A stretch of 5,625 nucleotides of DNA from an uncultured Prevotella sp. (lineage in GTDB: Bacteria; Bacteroidota; Bacteroidia; Bacteroidales; Bacteroidaceae). The translations under genes were made by a program, and so were the position numbers. The stretch spans positions 1 through 5,625 of the forward strand of contig CALZAP010000115.1 of the NCBI GenBank assembly GCA_945614335.1, read 5' to 3'. The notes beneath the pieces were generated by a model. The model did no database searches. It was not told the origin of the DNA and saw nothing but the letters and a program-made list of their open reading frames with translations. Positions 1 to 5,625 of the stretch are shown piece after piece (position 1 is the stretch's first letter; each line of letters starts with the position of its first letter).

Positions 1-945
1 CTCGAAGACTACAACCTCGACCAAATACGTACAGGTCATTTCGTGGCAAGGATGTATGAGAAATATCCGGAGGCCAAAAACCTCGCTGCCATGAAAACCC
101 TGATGAAGCAACTCGACAAACAACCAAGAACAAAGGAAGGCGTATATTGGCACAAAGCCATATACGCCTACCAAGTATGGCTCGACGGCATCTTCATGGG
201 ACTACCCTACCGCTGTCTCACTGCACGCATGCTCCTGAAACCAAAGAAAGCGGAAAAGATTTACGACGACGCGGTAAACCAAATAAGCAAGACATACGAA
301 CGCACACTCGACCCAAAGACCGGCCTTAACCGACATGCTTGGGACGAGACCCGCGAAATGTTCTGGGCTGACAAGGAAACCGGACTGTCACAACATTGCT
401 GGGGAAGAGCTCAGGGATGGTATACCATGGCACTCATCGAACTGCTCGATGCCATGCCAGAAGACTATGCACGTCGCAACGAGGTAATCGAACTGCTGAA
501 AAAAGACCTTGACGCGGTAATAAAATGGCAAGACAAGAAGACCGGCGTCTGGTATCAGGTAATGGATTCTCCTGAAAGAGAGGGAAACTACCTCGAATCC
601 ACATGCTCGTCAATGTTTGCATACGTCCTTCTCAAGGCTTACAACAAAGGCTATGTAGGCGAAAAATACCTTAAAGCCGGAATAAAGGCATACGAAGGTA
701 TAATCAAGAATTTCATTCGCGTGAATGCAGACAAGACAATATCACTCACTCAGTGTTGTGCCGTTGCCGGACTTGGTCCGGGTATGAGCGAGGCTGTGAA
801 GAAAGCCGCGCCAAACGTGAAGGAAAACAAACGTCGCGACGGCTCATACAATTATTATCTCTCTGAACCCATACGAGACAACGACGCTAAGGGCGTAGGC
901 CCGTTCATCTGGGCTTCACTTGAATATGAATCACTCAAAAAATAA
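1..945 (+). CDS. Unsaturated rhamnogalacturonyl hydrolase, GH105 (GH88-like) family, 5'-truncated by the window
   Basis: The frame is open from base 1, so this is the C-terminal 314 residues of a longer protein. The family is usually about 360-400 residues, so I infer that 50-90 residues, including any signal peptide, lie upstream. GH105 enzymes hydrate the 4,5-unsaturated uronic acid left at the non-reducing end by pectin or rhamnogalacturonan lyases and so release it. Visible family motifs, numbered from base 1, are WLDGIFMGLP (residues 60-69, with D62), HAWDE (112-116, with D115 the likely counterpart of the YteR general acid/base), HCWGRAQGW (132-140), WYQVMD (184-189) and the EST...MFAY segment from residue 199. 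This order fits the (alpha/alpha)6 barrel. No catalytic residue seems to be missing. The gene ends with TAA 20 bases before the pectate lyase start, so the two are probably co-transcribed and act in sequence on pectin. A GH88 unsaturated glucuronyl hydrolase is the alternative, but the pectate-lyase neighbour favours GH105. Confidence 0.88.
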   Translation, partial: LEDYNLDQIRTGHFVARMYEKYPEAKNLAAMKTLMKQLDKQPRTKEGVYWHKAIYAYQVWLDGIFMGLPYRCLTARMLLKPKKAEKIYDDAVNQISKTYERTLDPKTGLNRHAWDETREMFWADKETGLSQHCWGRAQGWYTMALIELLDAMPEDYARRNEVIELLKKDLDAVIKWQDKKTGVWYQVMDSPEREGNYLESTCSSMFAYVLLKAYNKGYVGEKYLKAGIKAYEGIIKNFIRVNADKTISLTQCCAVAGLGPGMSEAVKKAAPNVKENKRRDGSYNYYLSEPIRDNDAKGVGPFIWASLEYESLKK

Positions 946-965
946 ACAATAAGTTGAAAAGAGAT

Positions 966-2777
966 ATGAACAACAGACTTCGTGCATGGGGATTAGCCAT
1001 TCCCATGCTCTTCATATTGGGAGCGTCCAATCCCGTAAATGCGCAGGCTCCCGCTTTTCCTGGAGCTGAGGGCCATGGCCGCTTTGTCACTGGCGGACGC
1101 GGCGGCAAGGTAATCCACGTCACCAATCTTAACGACTCCGGCGAAGGCTCACTGCGCTGGGCTTTGTCACAGTCGGGAACCAAGACCATTGTATTCGACG
1201 TGAGCGGCTATATCGACCTAAAGTCGCAACTCAACGTCTCATCCAACACTACCATAGCCGGACAGACAGCACCCGGCGACGGTATTACATTGCGTTACTA
1301 TACGCTTTATTTCGGCAAGTGCGACAATGTAATAGTACGTTTCATACGCTCTCGCCGTTCGCAAGTGAAGGATGTAAACGACGGTGCAGACGCCACATGG
1401 GGACGCGAGCGCAAAAACATCATACTCGACCACTGCTCTTTCTCATGGAGCATCGACGAGGTTGCCTCATTCTACGACAACCTCAACTTCACCATGCAGT
1501 GGTGTAACATCACAGAGGGTCTGGCAAATGTCGGACACAACAAGGGCGCACATAGCTACGGAGGCATCTGGGGCGGCAAGGACGCATCGTTCCACCACAA
1601 CTTCCTCGCCCACGTTCAGAACCGTGCTCCCCGATTCAACGGAGCCCGCTACAACTGGAACGGATATGACAATACACTCTACGAGAACTCCATTCAGGCT
1701 GAGCGAGTTGACTTCCGCAACTGCGTATTATACAACTGGGGGAACAGCAACGGATGCTATGGCGGTCCTGGCGGCGGATATATCAATATCGTTAACAACT
1801 ACTACAAGGCAGGTCCAGGAACAAAGAACAAGACTCGTGTTACACAAGTGTCGGTATCCGATGCTACCAATGGTGGTGATAATCCTTTCCCTGGCTATGC
1901 ATCACGATACTATATTAAAGGTAATTACGTGACAGCCGCCTCCTCTCCCGAGAATTACGACTGGCAGGGTGTAATATATGACAATGGCCTATATACAATA
2001 AACGGAGAGAAATACATAGCCGACAAGAGCCACCTCTACGGCGAAGACAAGACCTACGTGAAGAACACAAGCGATGTTGACTGCATCCGCCTTAAGCTCG
2101 ACGAGCCCATTGATGCAGGAACAGTTACGACCCACTCTGCCCAAACAGCCTTCACCAAGGTATTGAACTACGCAGGAGCTTCTCTCGTGCGCGACGAATG
2201 CGACAACAGATACAAGGAGGAAGCTACAAACGGAACAACTACCTATAAAGGAGCTATTGTTGATCGTGCCGGAATATTGGATGTCATCAACGACCCGGCT
2301 GGAACAGAAAATACCGCCACTGCCAGTTTCCCCACCCTGCGCGAGGAACAGCGTGCCGAAGGCTTTGACTCCGATGGCGACGGCATGCCCGACGACTGGG
2401 AAGTGGCAAACGGACTCGATCCCAACAACAGTTCCGACGCCACTGCAAAAACTCTCGACAGCTACAAGGAATGGTACACCAACCTTGAGGTATATCTCAA
2501 CTCCCTGGTACAGGAAATCGTCATCAACGGAAATTCTGACGCAGAAACTCCCGTTGCGGAATACTTCCCTGCCTATCATAAAGCCGACGGCACTCTCGTA
2601 CAGGCAGTCAACGGCGAAGACACCGCTATAGGCACACTGACCGACGACGTCAGAGTTGTAGAGACAAAACATTACGGCATAGACGGTGTGGAAAGAAGCA
2701 ATGCAGTAAAAGGCTTCTCCATTAAAGTTGAAAAGCGTGCAAACGGCAACGTAAAAGAAACAAAAAGCATAAAATAA
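966..2777 (+). CDS. Secreted pectate lyase, PL1 family, with C-terminal DxDGDG calcium-type motif
   Basis: This 603-residue protein should cleave polygalacturonate by beta-elimination outside the inner membrane. The signal peptide is residues 1-26 with likely cleavage VNA|Q, and mature FPGAEGHG follows at 31-38, a typical opening for Bacteroidetes PL1 enzymes. The parallel beta-helix domain spans roughly 28-440. It carries DHCSFSWSIDE (155-165), equivalent to the PL1 vWiDH calcium/substrate motif, and NRAPRFNG (219-226), equivalent to the RxPxxR catalytic motif with R220 as likely base. The second Arg of RxPxxR is N225; an Arg follows at 228. Residues 468-479 (DSDGDGMPDDWE) and GLDPNN (483-488) form a thrombospondin-3-like calcium-binding element common at the end of such lyases. 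The last ~40 residues (564-603) are a short separate tail. I chose ATG at 966 over the in-frame TTG at 954 because it leads directly into the signal peptide. It is the second gene of a pectin operon after the GH105 gene. A pectin (methyl-ester) lyase is possible but less likely. Confidence 0.9.
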   Translation: MNNRLRAWGLAIPMLFILGASNPVNAQAPAFPGAEGHGRFVTGGRGGKVIHVTNLNDSGEGSLRWALSQSGTKTIVFDVSGYIDLKSQLNVSSNTTIAGQTAPGDGITLRYYTLYFGKCDNVIVRFIRSRRSQVKDVNDGADATWGRERKNIILDHCSFSWSIDEVASFYDNLNFTMQWCNITEGLANVGHNKGAHSYGGIWGGKDASFHHNFLAHVQNRAPRFNGARYNWNGYDNTLYENSIQAERVDFRNCVLYNWGNSNGCYGGPGGGYINIVNNYYKAGPGTKNKTRVTQVSVSDATNGGDNPFPGYASRYYIKGNYVTAASSPENYDWQGVIYDNGLYTINGEKYIADKSHLYGEDKTYVKNTSDVDCIRLKLDEPIDAGTVTTHSAQTAFTKVLNYAGASLVRDECDNRYKEEATNGTTTYKGAIVDRAGILDVINDPAGTENTATASFPTLREEQRAEGFDSDGDGMPDDWEVANGLDPNNSSDATAKTLDSYKEWYTNLEVYLNSLVQEIVINGNSDAETPVAEYFPAYHKADGTLVQAVNGEDTAIGTLTDDVRVVETKHYGIDGVERSNAVKGFSIKVEKRANGNVKETKSIK

Positions 2778-2797
2778 GCGGTACAACACGCTTTTTT
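2776..2797 (+). terminator. Candidate weak intrinsic terminator after the pectate lyase
   Basis: AAGCG (2776-2780) pairs with CGCTT (2789-2793) across an 8-base loop, and a run of six T (2792-2797) overlaps the 3' side. An alternative 7-bp pairing joins AAAAAGC (2762-2768) to GCTTTTT (2790-2796) with a 21-base loop. Either structure is short, so termination may be leaky. The position between two functionally unrelated operons is right for a terminator. Confidence 0.4.
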
Positions 2798-2809
2798 CCC
2801 AATTTTTCT

Positions 2810-2826
2810 TTCTTGTTTGCAATATT
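2810..2826 (+). repeat. Left arm of a 17-bp perfect inverted repeat flanking the export-gene promoter
   Basis: The sequence TTCTTGTTTGCAATATT is the exact reverse complement of 2892-2908. Allowing one mismatch (T2809 against T2909), the pairing extends outward to 2804, giving 22 of 23 matches. The arm is not itself palindromic. It holds TTG (2813-2815) and TTTG (2816-2819), which may serve as the -33 element of the enclosed promoter. The arm lies upstream of the predicted transcription start and so should be absent from the mRNA made by that promoter. Confidence 0.85.
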
Positions 2827-2839
2827 TTGTCTACCTTTG
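2813..2839 (+). promoter_or_regulatory. Bacteroidetes-type promoter for the polysaccharide export operon
   Basis: TACCTTTG (2832-2839) fits the Bacteroides sigma-ABfr -7 consensus TAnnTTTG exactly. A -33-like TTG (2813-2815) lies 16 bases upstream, slightly short of the usual spacing, with a TTTG (2816-2819) closer in. Transcription would start near 2845, leaving an A/T-rich leader of about 60 bases before the ATG at 2908, as is common in this phylum. The -7 box lies five bases inside the left inverted-repeat arm, and the -33 candidate is within the arm. Its orientation is toward the export gene. Confidence 0.65.
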
Positions 2840-2891
2840 TACAATAAAATAAAATTTTGAAAGTTTATATAATAAAAGGTATACATCAAAT

Positions 2892-2908
2892 AATATTGCA
2901 AACAAGAA
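2892..2908 (-). repeat. Right arm of the inverted repeat, abutting the export-gene start codon
   Basis: AATATTGCAAACAAGAA is the exact reverse complement of 2810-2826, and the last base is the A of the ATG at 2908. The one-mismatch extension runs to 2914, through the start codon and the second codon. The single mismatch is at T2909, the middle base of ATG, so only this arm contains a start codon. A crossover within the 17-bp core would leave the start codon in place in either orientation. Confidence 0.85.
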
Positions 2909-5460
2909 TGAAAAGACTCTTTATCATGATATCTATGATTGTTGCGATGGCAGGAAATGCCATCGCACAATCTATGTCCGACGACCAAGTGATAGCCTTT
3001 GTTGTAAAGGAACAACAGAAAGGCACATCACAGTCACAGATAGTCACCAAACTCATGCAGCAAGGCGTGACCATCGACCAGATTAGGAAAGTGAGACAAA
3101 AAGTGGAAAGGCAAAAGGGCAACAAAGGCCTCGGTACACACGACATTACCGGCGAAAGCACCCGTCTTCGCGAAAACAACACTTCCACCAACAGCCAGAA
3201 CATTTCACCATATCGCATAAAGGACGGCAATAACATAAGACATACCTATGATGCCAACGACCAGGAGTACATGCTCATGCAGAGCGAACTGAACGGCTTC
3301 ATGCCCGACTCCACCACAATGGCCGAGCAAGCCATGTATCGCCGACTTGCCGAAAACCAGGAGTTGAACAGGAACAAGGTATTCGGTCGTGACATCTTCA
3401 ACAATCCCCGACTGAACTTCGAGCCAAACATGAACATCGCCACACCGCAGAACTATCGTCTCGGTCCTGGCGACGCAGTGTATGTCGACATATATGGTGC
3501 CTCACAAAAATCCATCGAAAGCACCATAACACCCGATGGTACCATAGTCATCGAAGGCTATGGCCCAATAGAACTTTCGGGACTGACAGTAGACCAAGCC
3601 AACAGCAAGCTGAAGGCTACACTTGGCGCACGCTACAAAAGCTCAAAGGTGAAACTCACCGTTGGACAGACAAAGACCATATCAGTAAACGTGATGGGCG
3701 AAGTGATGACCCCAGGCACTTATACCCTATCCGCCTTCGCCACCGTATTCCATGCACTTTATATGGCAGGCGGTACAAACAGCATTGGTACGCTGCGTAA
3801 CATCAAAGTGTTCCGCAACAACCGCCAGGTGACCACAGTAGACATCTACGACTACATTCTCAACGGCAAGATGACTGGCAACATCCGCCTTGCCGAAGGA
3901 GACGTGATAGTAGTAGGCCCATACGAGTGTCTTGTAAGCATCTCCGGCAAGGTGAAGCGCCCAATGTATTATGAGATGAAACAAACCGAAAGCCTTGCAT
4001 CGCTAATGAAATATTCCGGAGGATTCACCGGCGACGCCTACAAGAAGTCAGTACGTGTAGTGCGCAAGGCAGGAACCCAATATTCTGTATTCAACGTAGG
4101 AGAGTTCGACATGAGCTCGTTCCGCATGTCAGACGAAGACAGCGTGAGCGTCGACTCCATCCTTCCGCGCTATTCAAACATGGTAGAAGTGCGTGGAGCC
4201 GTTTTCCGTCCGGGCATGTACCAGTTGGGAGGTGAAGTCGGAACAGTGCGCGCCCTCATCCAGCAGGCAGAAGGAGTGACCGAAGATGCCTTTACAGCCC
4301 ATGCCGTTATGCACCGCCTAAAGTCCGACCGCACCCTCGAGGTCATACAAGTAGATGTAGACGGAATCATGAACGGACGCGTGGCAGACATACCTCTGAA
4401 GAATGAAGACGTCCTATATATCCCGAGCAAGAAAGAGTTGCAGGAAGACCTCACCCTCACCATACATGGCGAAGTTATGTATCCCGGCATATATAAATAT
4501 GCAGACAATGAGACCCTCGAAGACCTCGTGTTGCAAGCCGGTGGCTTAAAGGAAACAGCATCACTCATGAAAGTAGATGTGGCCCGCCGCATAGTAGACC
4601 AGCGCCTCACCACCTCTTCCGACACCATTGCCCACACCTTCTCTTTCGCCCTCAAAGACGGCTTTGTGATTGACGGCGAGCCCGGCTTCGTCCTTAAGCC
4701 CTACGACGAGATATACGTACGCAAGTCACCCGGCTTCTACAAGCAGCAGAACGTGTATGTAGACGGCGAGGTGCTCTTTGCCGGCACTTATACCCTTTCA
4801 AAGAAAAACGAACGCGTGAGTGAAGTCATAAAGAAAGCCGGAGGCCTCAGCAATATGGCCTATCCGCAAGGAGCCCGCCTCGAACGCCGCCTTACCAACC
4901 TGGAGCGCAAGCGCGTGGCTGAAATCATAAAACTCCAGCGCGAGCAGCGTGAAGACGAGTTAAGGGCACAGGCAATAAAGTCAGGCAAGTCAATATCCGA
5001 CCTCAAGCAGTTGGCAAGCGCCGACAATTACGAGATACCAGACTTCTACCCTGTAGGCATCGAGCTCGACAAAGCCCTTGCCAATCCCGGCTCCGATGCC
5101 GACATTGTGCTTCGTGAAGGCGACAGGCTTACAGTACCTGTCTATAACGGAACGGTGAAGATAAACGGCGAGGTGATGTACCCCAACACCGTGGCATATA
5201 AGGATGGCAAGAGTGTAAACTACTACATCGACCTTGCCGGCGGTTTCAGTGGCAAAGCCAAAAAGAGCCGCACCTACATAATATATATGAATGGCGACGT
5301 GGCCAAAGTAGGCCATGGCGTAAAGGTGAAGCCTGGTTGCGAGATAGTGGTGCCACAGAAGTCGATGTCAAAGATGTCCACCGCCGAGTCCATCTCGCTC
5401 ATCTCCGGCACCGCCTCCATAGCCGCGATAATAGCCACCATAGCAAATATCCTTAAGTAA
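2908..5460 (+). CDS. Polysaccharide export outer-membrane protein (Wza/OPX superfamily), long SLBB-repeat form
   Basis: This 850-residue secreted protein probably forms or gates the outer-membrane channel for capsule or exopolysaccharide. Residues 1-20 are a signal peptide (likely AIA|Q cleavage) with no lipobox Cys, unlike E. coli Wza. Residues 22-180 are mostly polar and helix-prone. The export domain starts at NYRLGPGD (182-189). Six SLBB-like units follow, each opening with a beta-hairpin motif: VMGEVMTPGTY (262-272), ISGKVKRP (345-352), VRGAVFRPGMY (428-438), IHGEVMYPGIY (519-529), VDGEVLFAGTY (618-628) and INGEVMYPN (752-760). A charged, coiled-coil-like helix (about 657-705) separates units five and six. 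The last 25 residues (826-850) are an apolar helix that could be the membrane-spanning helix seen at the end of Wza. The protein is about twice the length of classical Wza but normal for Bacteroidetes. I chose ATG at 2908 over the upstream TTG at 2857 because the signal peptide starts there. It is the first gene of the operon behind the candidate invertible promoter. Confidence 0.9.
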   Translation: MKRLFIMISMIVAMAGNAIAQSMSDDQVIAFVVKEQQKGTSQSQIVTKLMQQGVTIDQIRKVRQKVERQKGNKGLGTHDITGESTRLRENNTSTNSQNISPYRIKDGNNIRHTYDANDQEYMLMQSELNGFMPDSTTMAEQAMYRRLAENQELNRNKVFGRDIFNNPRLNFEPNMNIATPQNYRLGPGDAVYVDIYGASQKSIESTITPDGTIVIEGYGPIELSGLTVDQANSKLKATLGARYKSSKVKLTVGQTKTISVNVMGEVMTPGTYTLSAFATVFHALYMAGGTNSIGTLRNIKVFRNNRQVTTVDIYDYILNGKMTGNIRLAEGDVIVVGPYECLVSISGKVKRPMYYEMKQTESLASLMKYSGGFTGDAYKKSVRVVRKAGTQYSVFNVGEFDMSSFRMSDEDSVSVDSILPRYSNMVEVRGAVFRPGMYQLGGEVGTVRALIQQAEGVTEDAFTAHAVMHRLKSDRTLEVIQVDVDGIMNGRVADIPLKNEDVLYIPSKKELQEDLTLTIHGEVMYPGIYKYADNETLEDLVLQAGGLKETASLMKVDVARRIVDQRLTTSSDTIAHTFSFALKDGFVIDGEPGFVLKPYDEIYVRKSPGFYKQQNVYVDGEVLFAGTYTLSKKNERVSEVIKKAGGLSNMAYPQGARLERRLTNLERKRVAEIIKLQREQREDELRAQAIKSGKSISDLKQLASADNYEIPDFYPVGIELDKALANPGSDADIVLREGDRLTVPVYNGTVKINGEVMYPNTVAYKDGKSVNYYIDLAGGFSGKAKKSRTYIIYMNGDVAKVGHGVKVKPGCEIVVPQKSMSKMSTAESISLISGTASIAAIIATIANILK

Positions 5461-5465
5461 TAATT

Positions 5466-5594
5466 ATGGAAGAGAAGTTTCCTCTTCTAACGGATGAGTT
5501 ATATCCGCTTATAACGATGAGCGACACGTATATTGTGCATGAATTGGTAGATGAAATAAGGGACAATACAAAAAACAAATTAAATAATAAATAA
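5466..5594 (+). CDS. Unrecognised small ORF, 42 residues
   Basis: ATG at 5466 opens a 42-codon frame five bases after the tandem stop codons of the export gene. It ends with TAA directly against the next ATG at 5595. The product starts MEEKFPLL, is hydrophilic and acidic in the middle (HELVDEIRD) with a basic, Asn/Lys-rich end, and has no signal peptide or membrane segment. I do not recognise a family. The tight spacing on both sides suggests a translated operon member or a leader peptide that couples translation of the two flanking genes. It could also be a chance frame in a short spacer, since 42 codons is too short to exclude this from composition alone. Confidence 0.45.
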   Translation: MEEKFPLLTDELYPLITMSDTYIVHELVDEIRDNTKNKLNNK

Positions 5595-5625
5595 ATGGAA
5601 GAGAAGAAAGAAATGGAAGTAATAG
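5595..5625 (+). CDS. Start of a further operon gene (possible Wzz-like chain-length protein), cut by the window end
   Basis: Only ten complete codons are visible, reading MEEKKEMEVI. The ATG directly follows the TAA of the small ORF, an arrangement that favours translational coupling. The function is a guess from context: in Bacteroidetes polysaccharide loci the export-channel gene is commonly followed by a chain-length determinant / polysaccharide co-polymerase whose N-terminus is short, charged and cytoplasmic, which this beginning resembles. Nothing in the ten residues proves it. Confidence 0.45.
   Translation, partial: MEEKKEMEVI

Larger units (their letters stand above)
2804..2914. other. 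Candidate invertible promoter segment (phase-variation switch), shown in the ON orientation
   Basis: Two near-identical 23-bp arms in inverted orientation (2804-2826 and 2892-2914) enclose a 65-bp AT-rich segment that carries the only clear promoter of the region. This layout (inverted repeats, promoter between them, surface-polysaccharide gene immediately downstream) is the known arrangement of phase-variable capsule promoters in Bacteroides, where a serine or tyrosine recombinase flips the segment. Inversion would turn TACCTTTG toward the 3' end of the pectate lyase and leave the arms unchanged. The sequence shows the repeat and the promoter; the switching is inference. No recombinase gene is in the window. 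A protein-binding dyad without inversion is the main alternative. Confidence 0.5.

Noticed and set aside
954..965. TTG at 954 as the pectate lyase start
   Set aside because: It adds only MKRD before the ATG at 966, which already starts a good signal peptide. ATG is preferred, though the TTG cannot be fully excluded.
1384..1932. 182-codon plus-strand frame inside the pectate lyase
   Set aside because: It is a Ser/Thr-rich shadow of the lyase in another frame, with no independent start signals.
1989..2822. 277-codon open frame on the minus strand, opposite the pectate lyase, with a TTG start inside the left repeat arm
   Set aside because: It lies almost wholly antisense to a clearly conserved PL1 gene, has no recognisable domain, and its Val/Cys/Phe-rich composition is what the complement of the lyase codons gives. 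A flipped promoter could transcribe it, but nothing supports translation.
2857..2907. TTG at 2857 as the start of the export protein
   Set aside because: It would place 17 residues before the signal peptide and would put the right repeat arm in coding sequence. ATG at 2908 leads straight into MKRLF and an apolar signal core.
2810..2908. Inverted repeat read as a transcription terminator or a leader hairpin of the export mRNA
   Set aside because: The 65-base loop is too long for an intrinsic terminator, no T-run follows the right arm, and the left arm precedes the predicted start of transcription. It could only fold in read-through RNA.
1..5625. tRNA, rRNA, CRISPR arrays, insertion sequences, recombinase genes
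   Set aside because: I looked for these on both strands and saw none. In particular, no integrase or invertase gene is present to pair with the candidate switch.

Overview
The window looks like a chromosomal segment of a Bacteroidales bacterium, most likely Prevotella/Segatella-like or Bacteroides-like. This rests on three things: a pectate lyase and a polysaccharide-export protein that both read as Bacteroidetes family forms, a TAnnTTTG-type -7 promoter box, and the absence of clear Shine-Dalgarno sites before the starts. All visible genes are on the + strand. The genus is inference; the phylum-level call is fairly firm.

Left part (1-2777) is the end of a pectin-degradation operon. It holds the C-terminal 314 residues of a GH105-type unsaturated rhamnogalacturonyl hydrolase. 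A secreted PL1-type pectate lyase follows after 20 bases. The lyase would cut de-esterified pectin into unsaturated oligosaccharides, and the hydrolase would remove the terminal unsaturated uronic acid. A weak hairpin plus T-run follows the lyase.

The junction (2778-2907) is AT-rich and is the most interesting stretch. It carries a good Bacteroidetes -7 box (TACCTTTG, 2832-2839) pointing at the next gene. The box lies inside a perfect 17-bp inverted repeat (2810-2826 and 2892-2908), which extends to 22 matches in 23 bp (2804-2826 and 2892-2914). The left arm lies upstream of the predicted transcription start, so the repeat is not a simple leader hairpin of the downstream mRNA. A promoter bracketed by inverted repeats in front of a surface-polysaccharide gene matches the architecture of the phase-variable invertible promoters of Bacteroidales capsule loci. 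I propose that the downstream operon may be switched ON and OFF by DNA inversion, with the ON orientation shown here. No recombinase gene is visible in the window.

Right part (2908-5625) begins an exopolysaccharide or capsule export locus. A long, 850-residue SLBB-repeat outer-membrane export protein (Wza/OPX superfamily) is followed after 5 bases by an unrecognised 42-codon ORF. That ORF abuts the first ten codons of another gene, which by position may be a Wzz-like chain-length/co-polymerase protein. The two short starts share an identical 12-base opening, and the first lies in a predicted hairpin.
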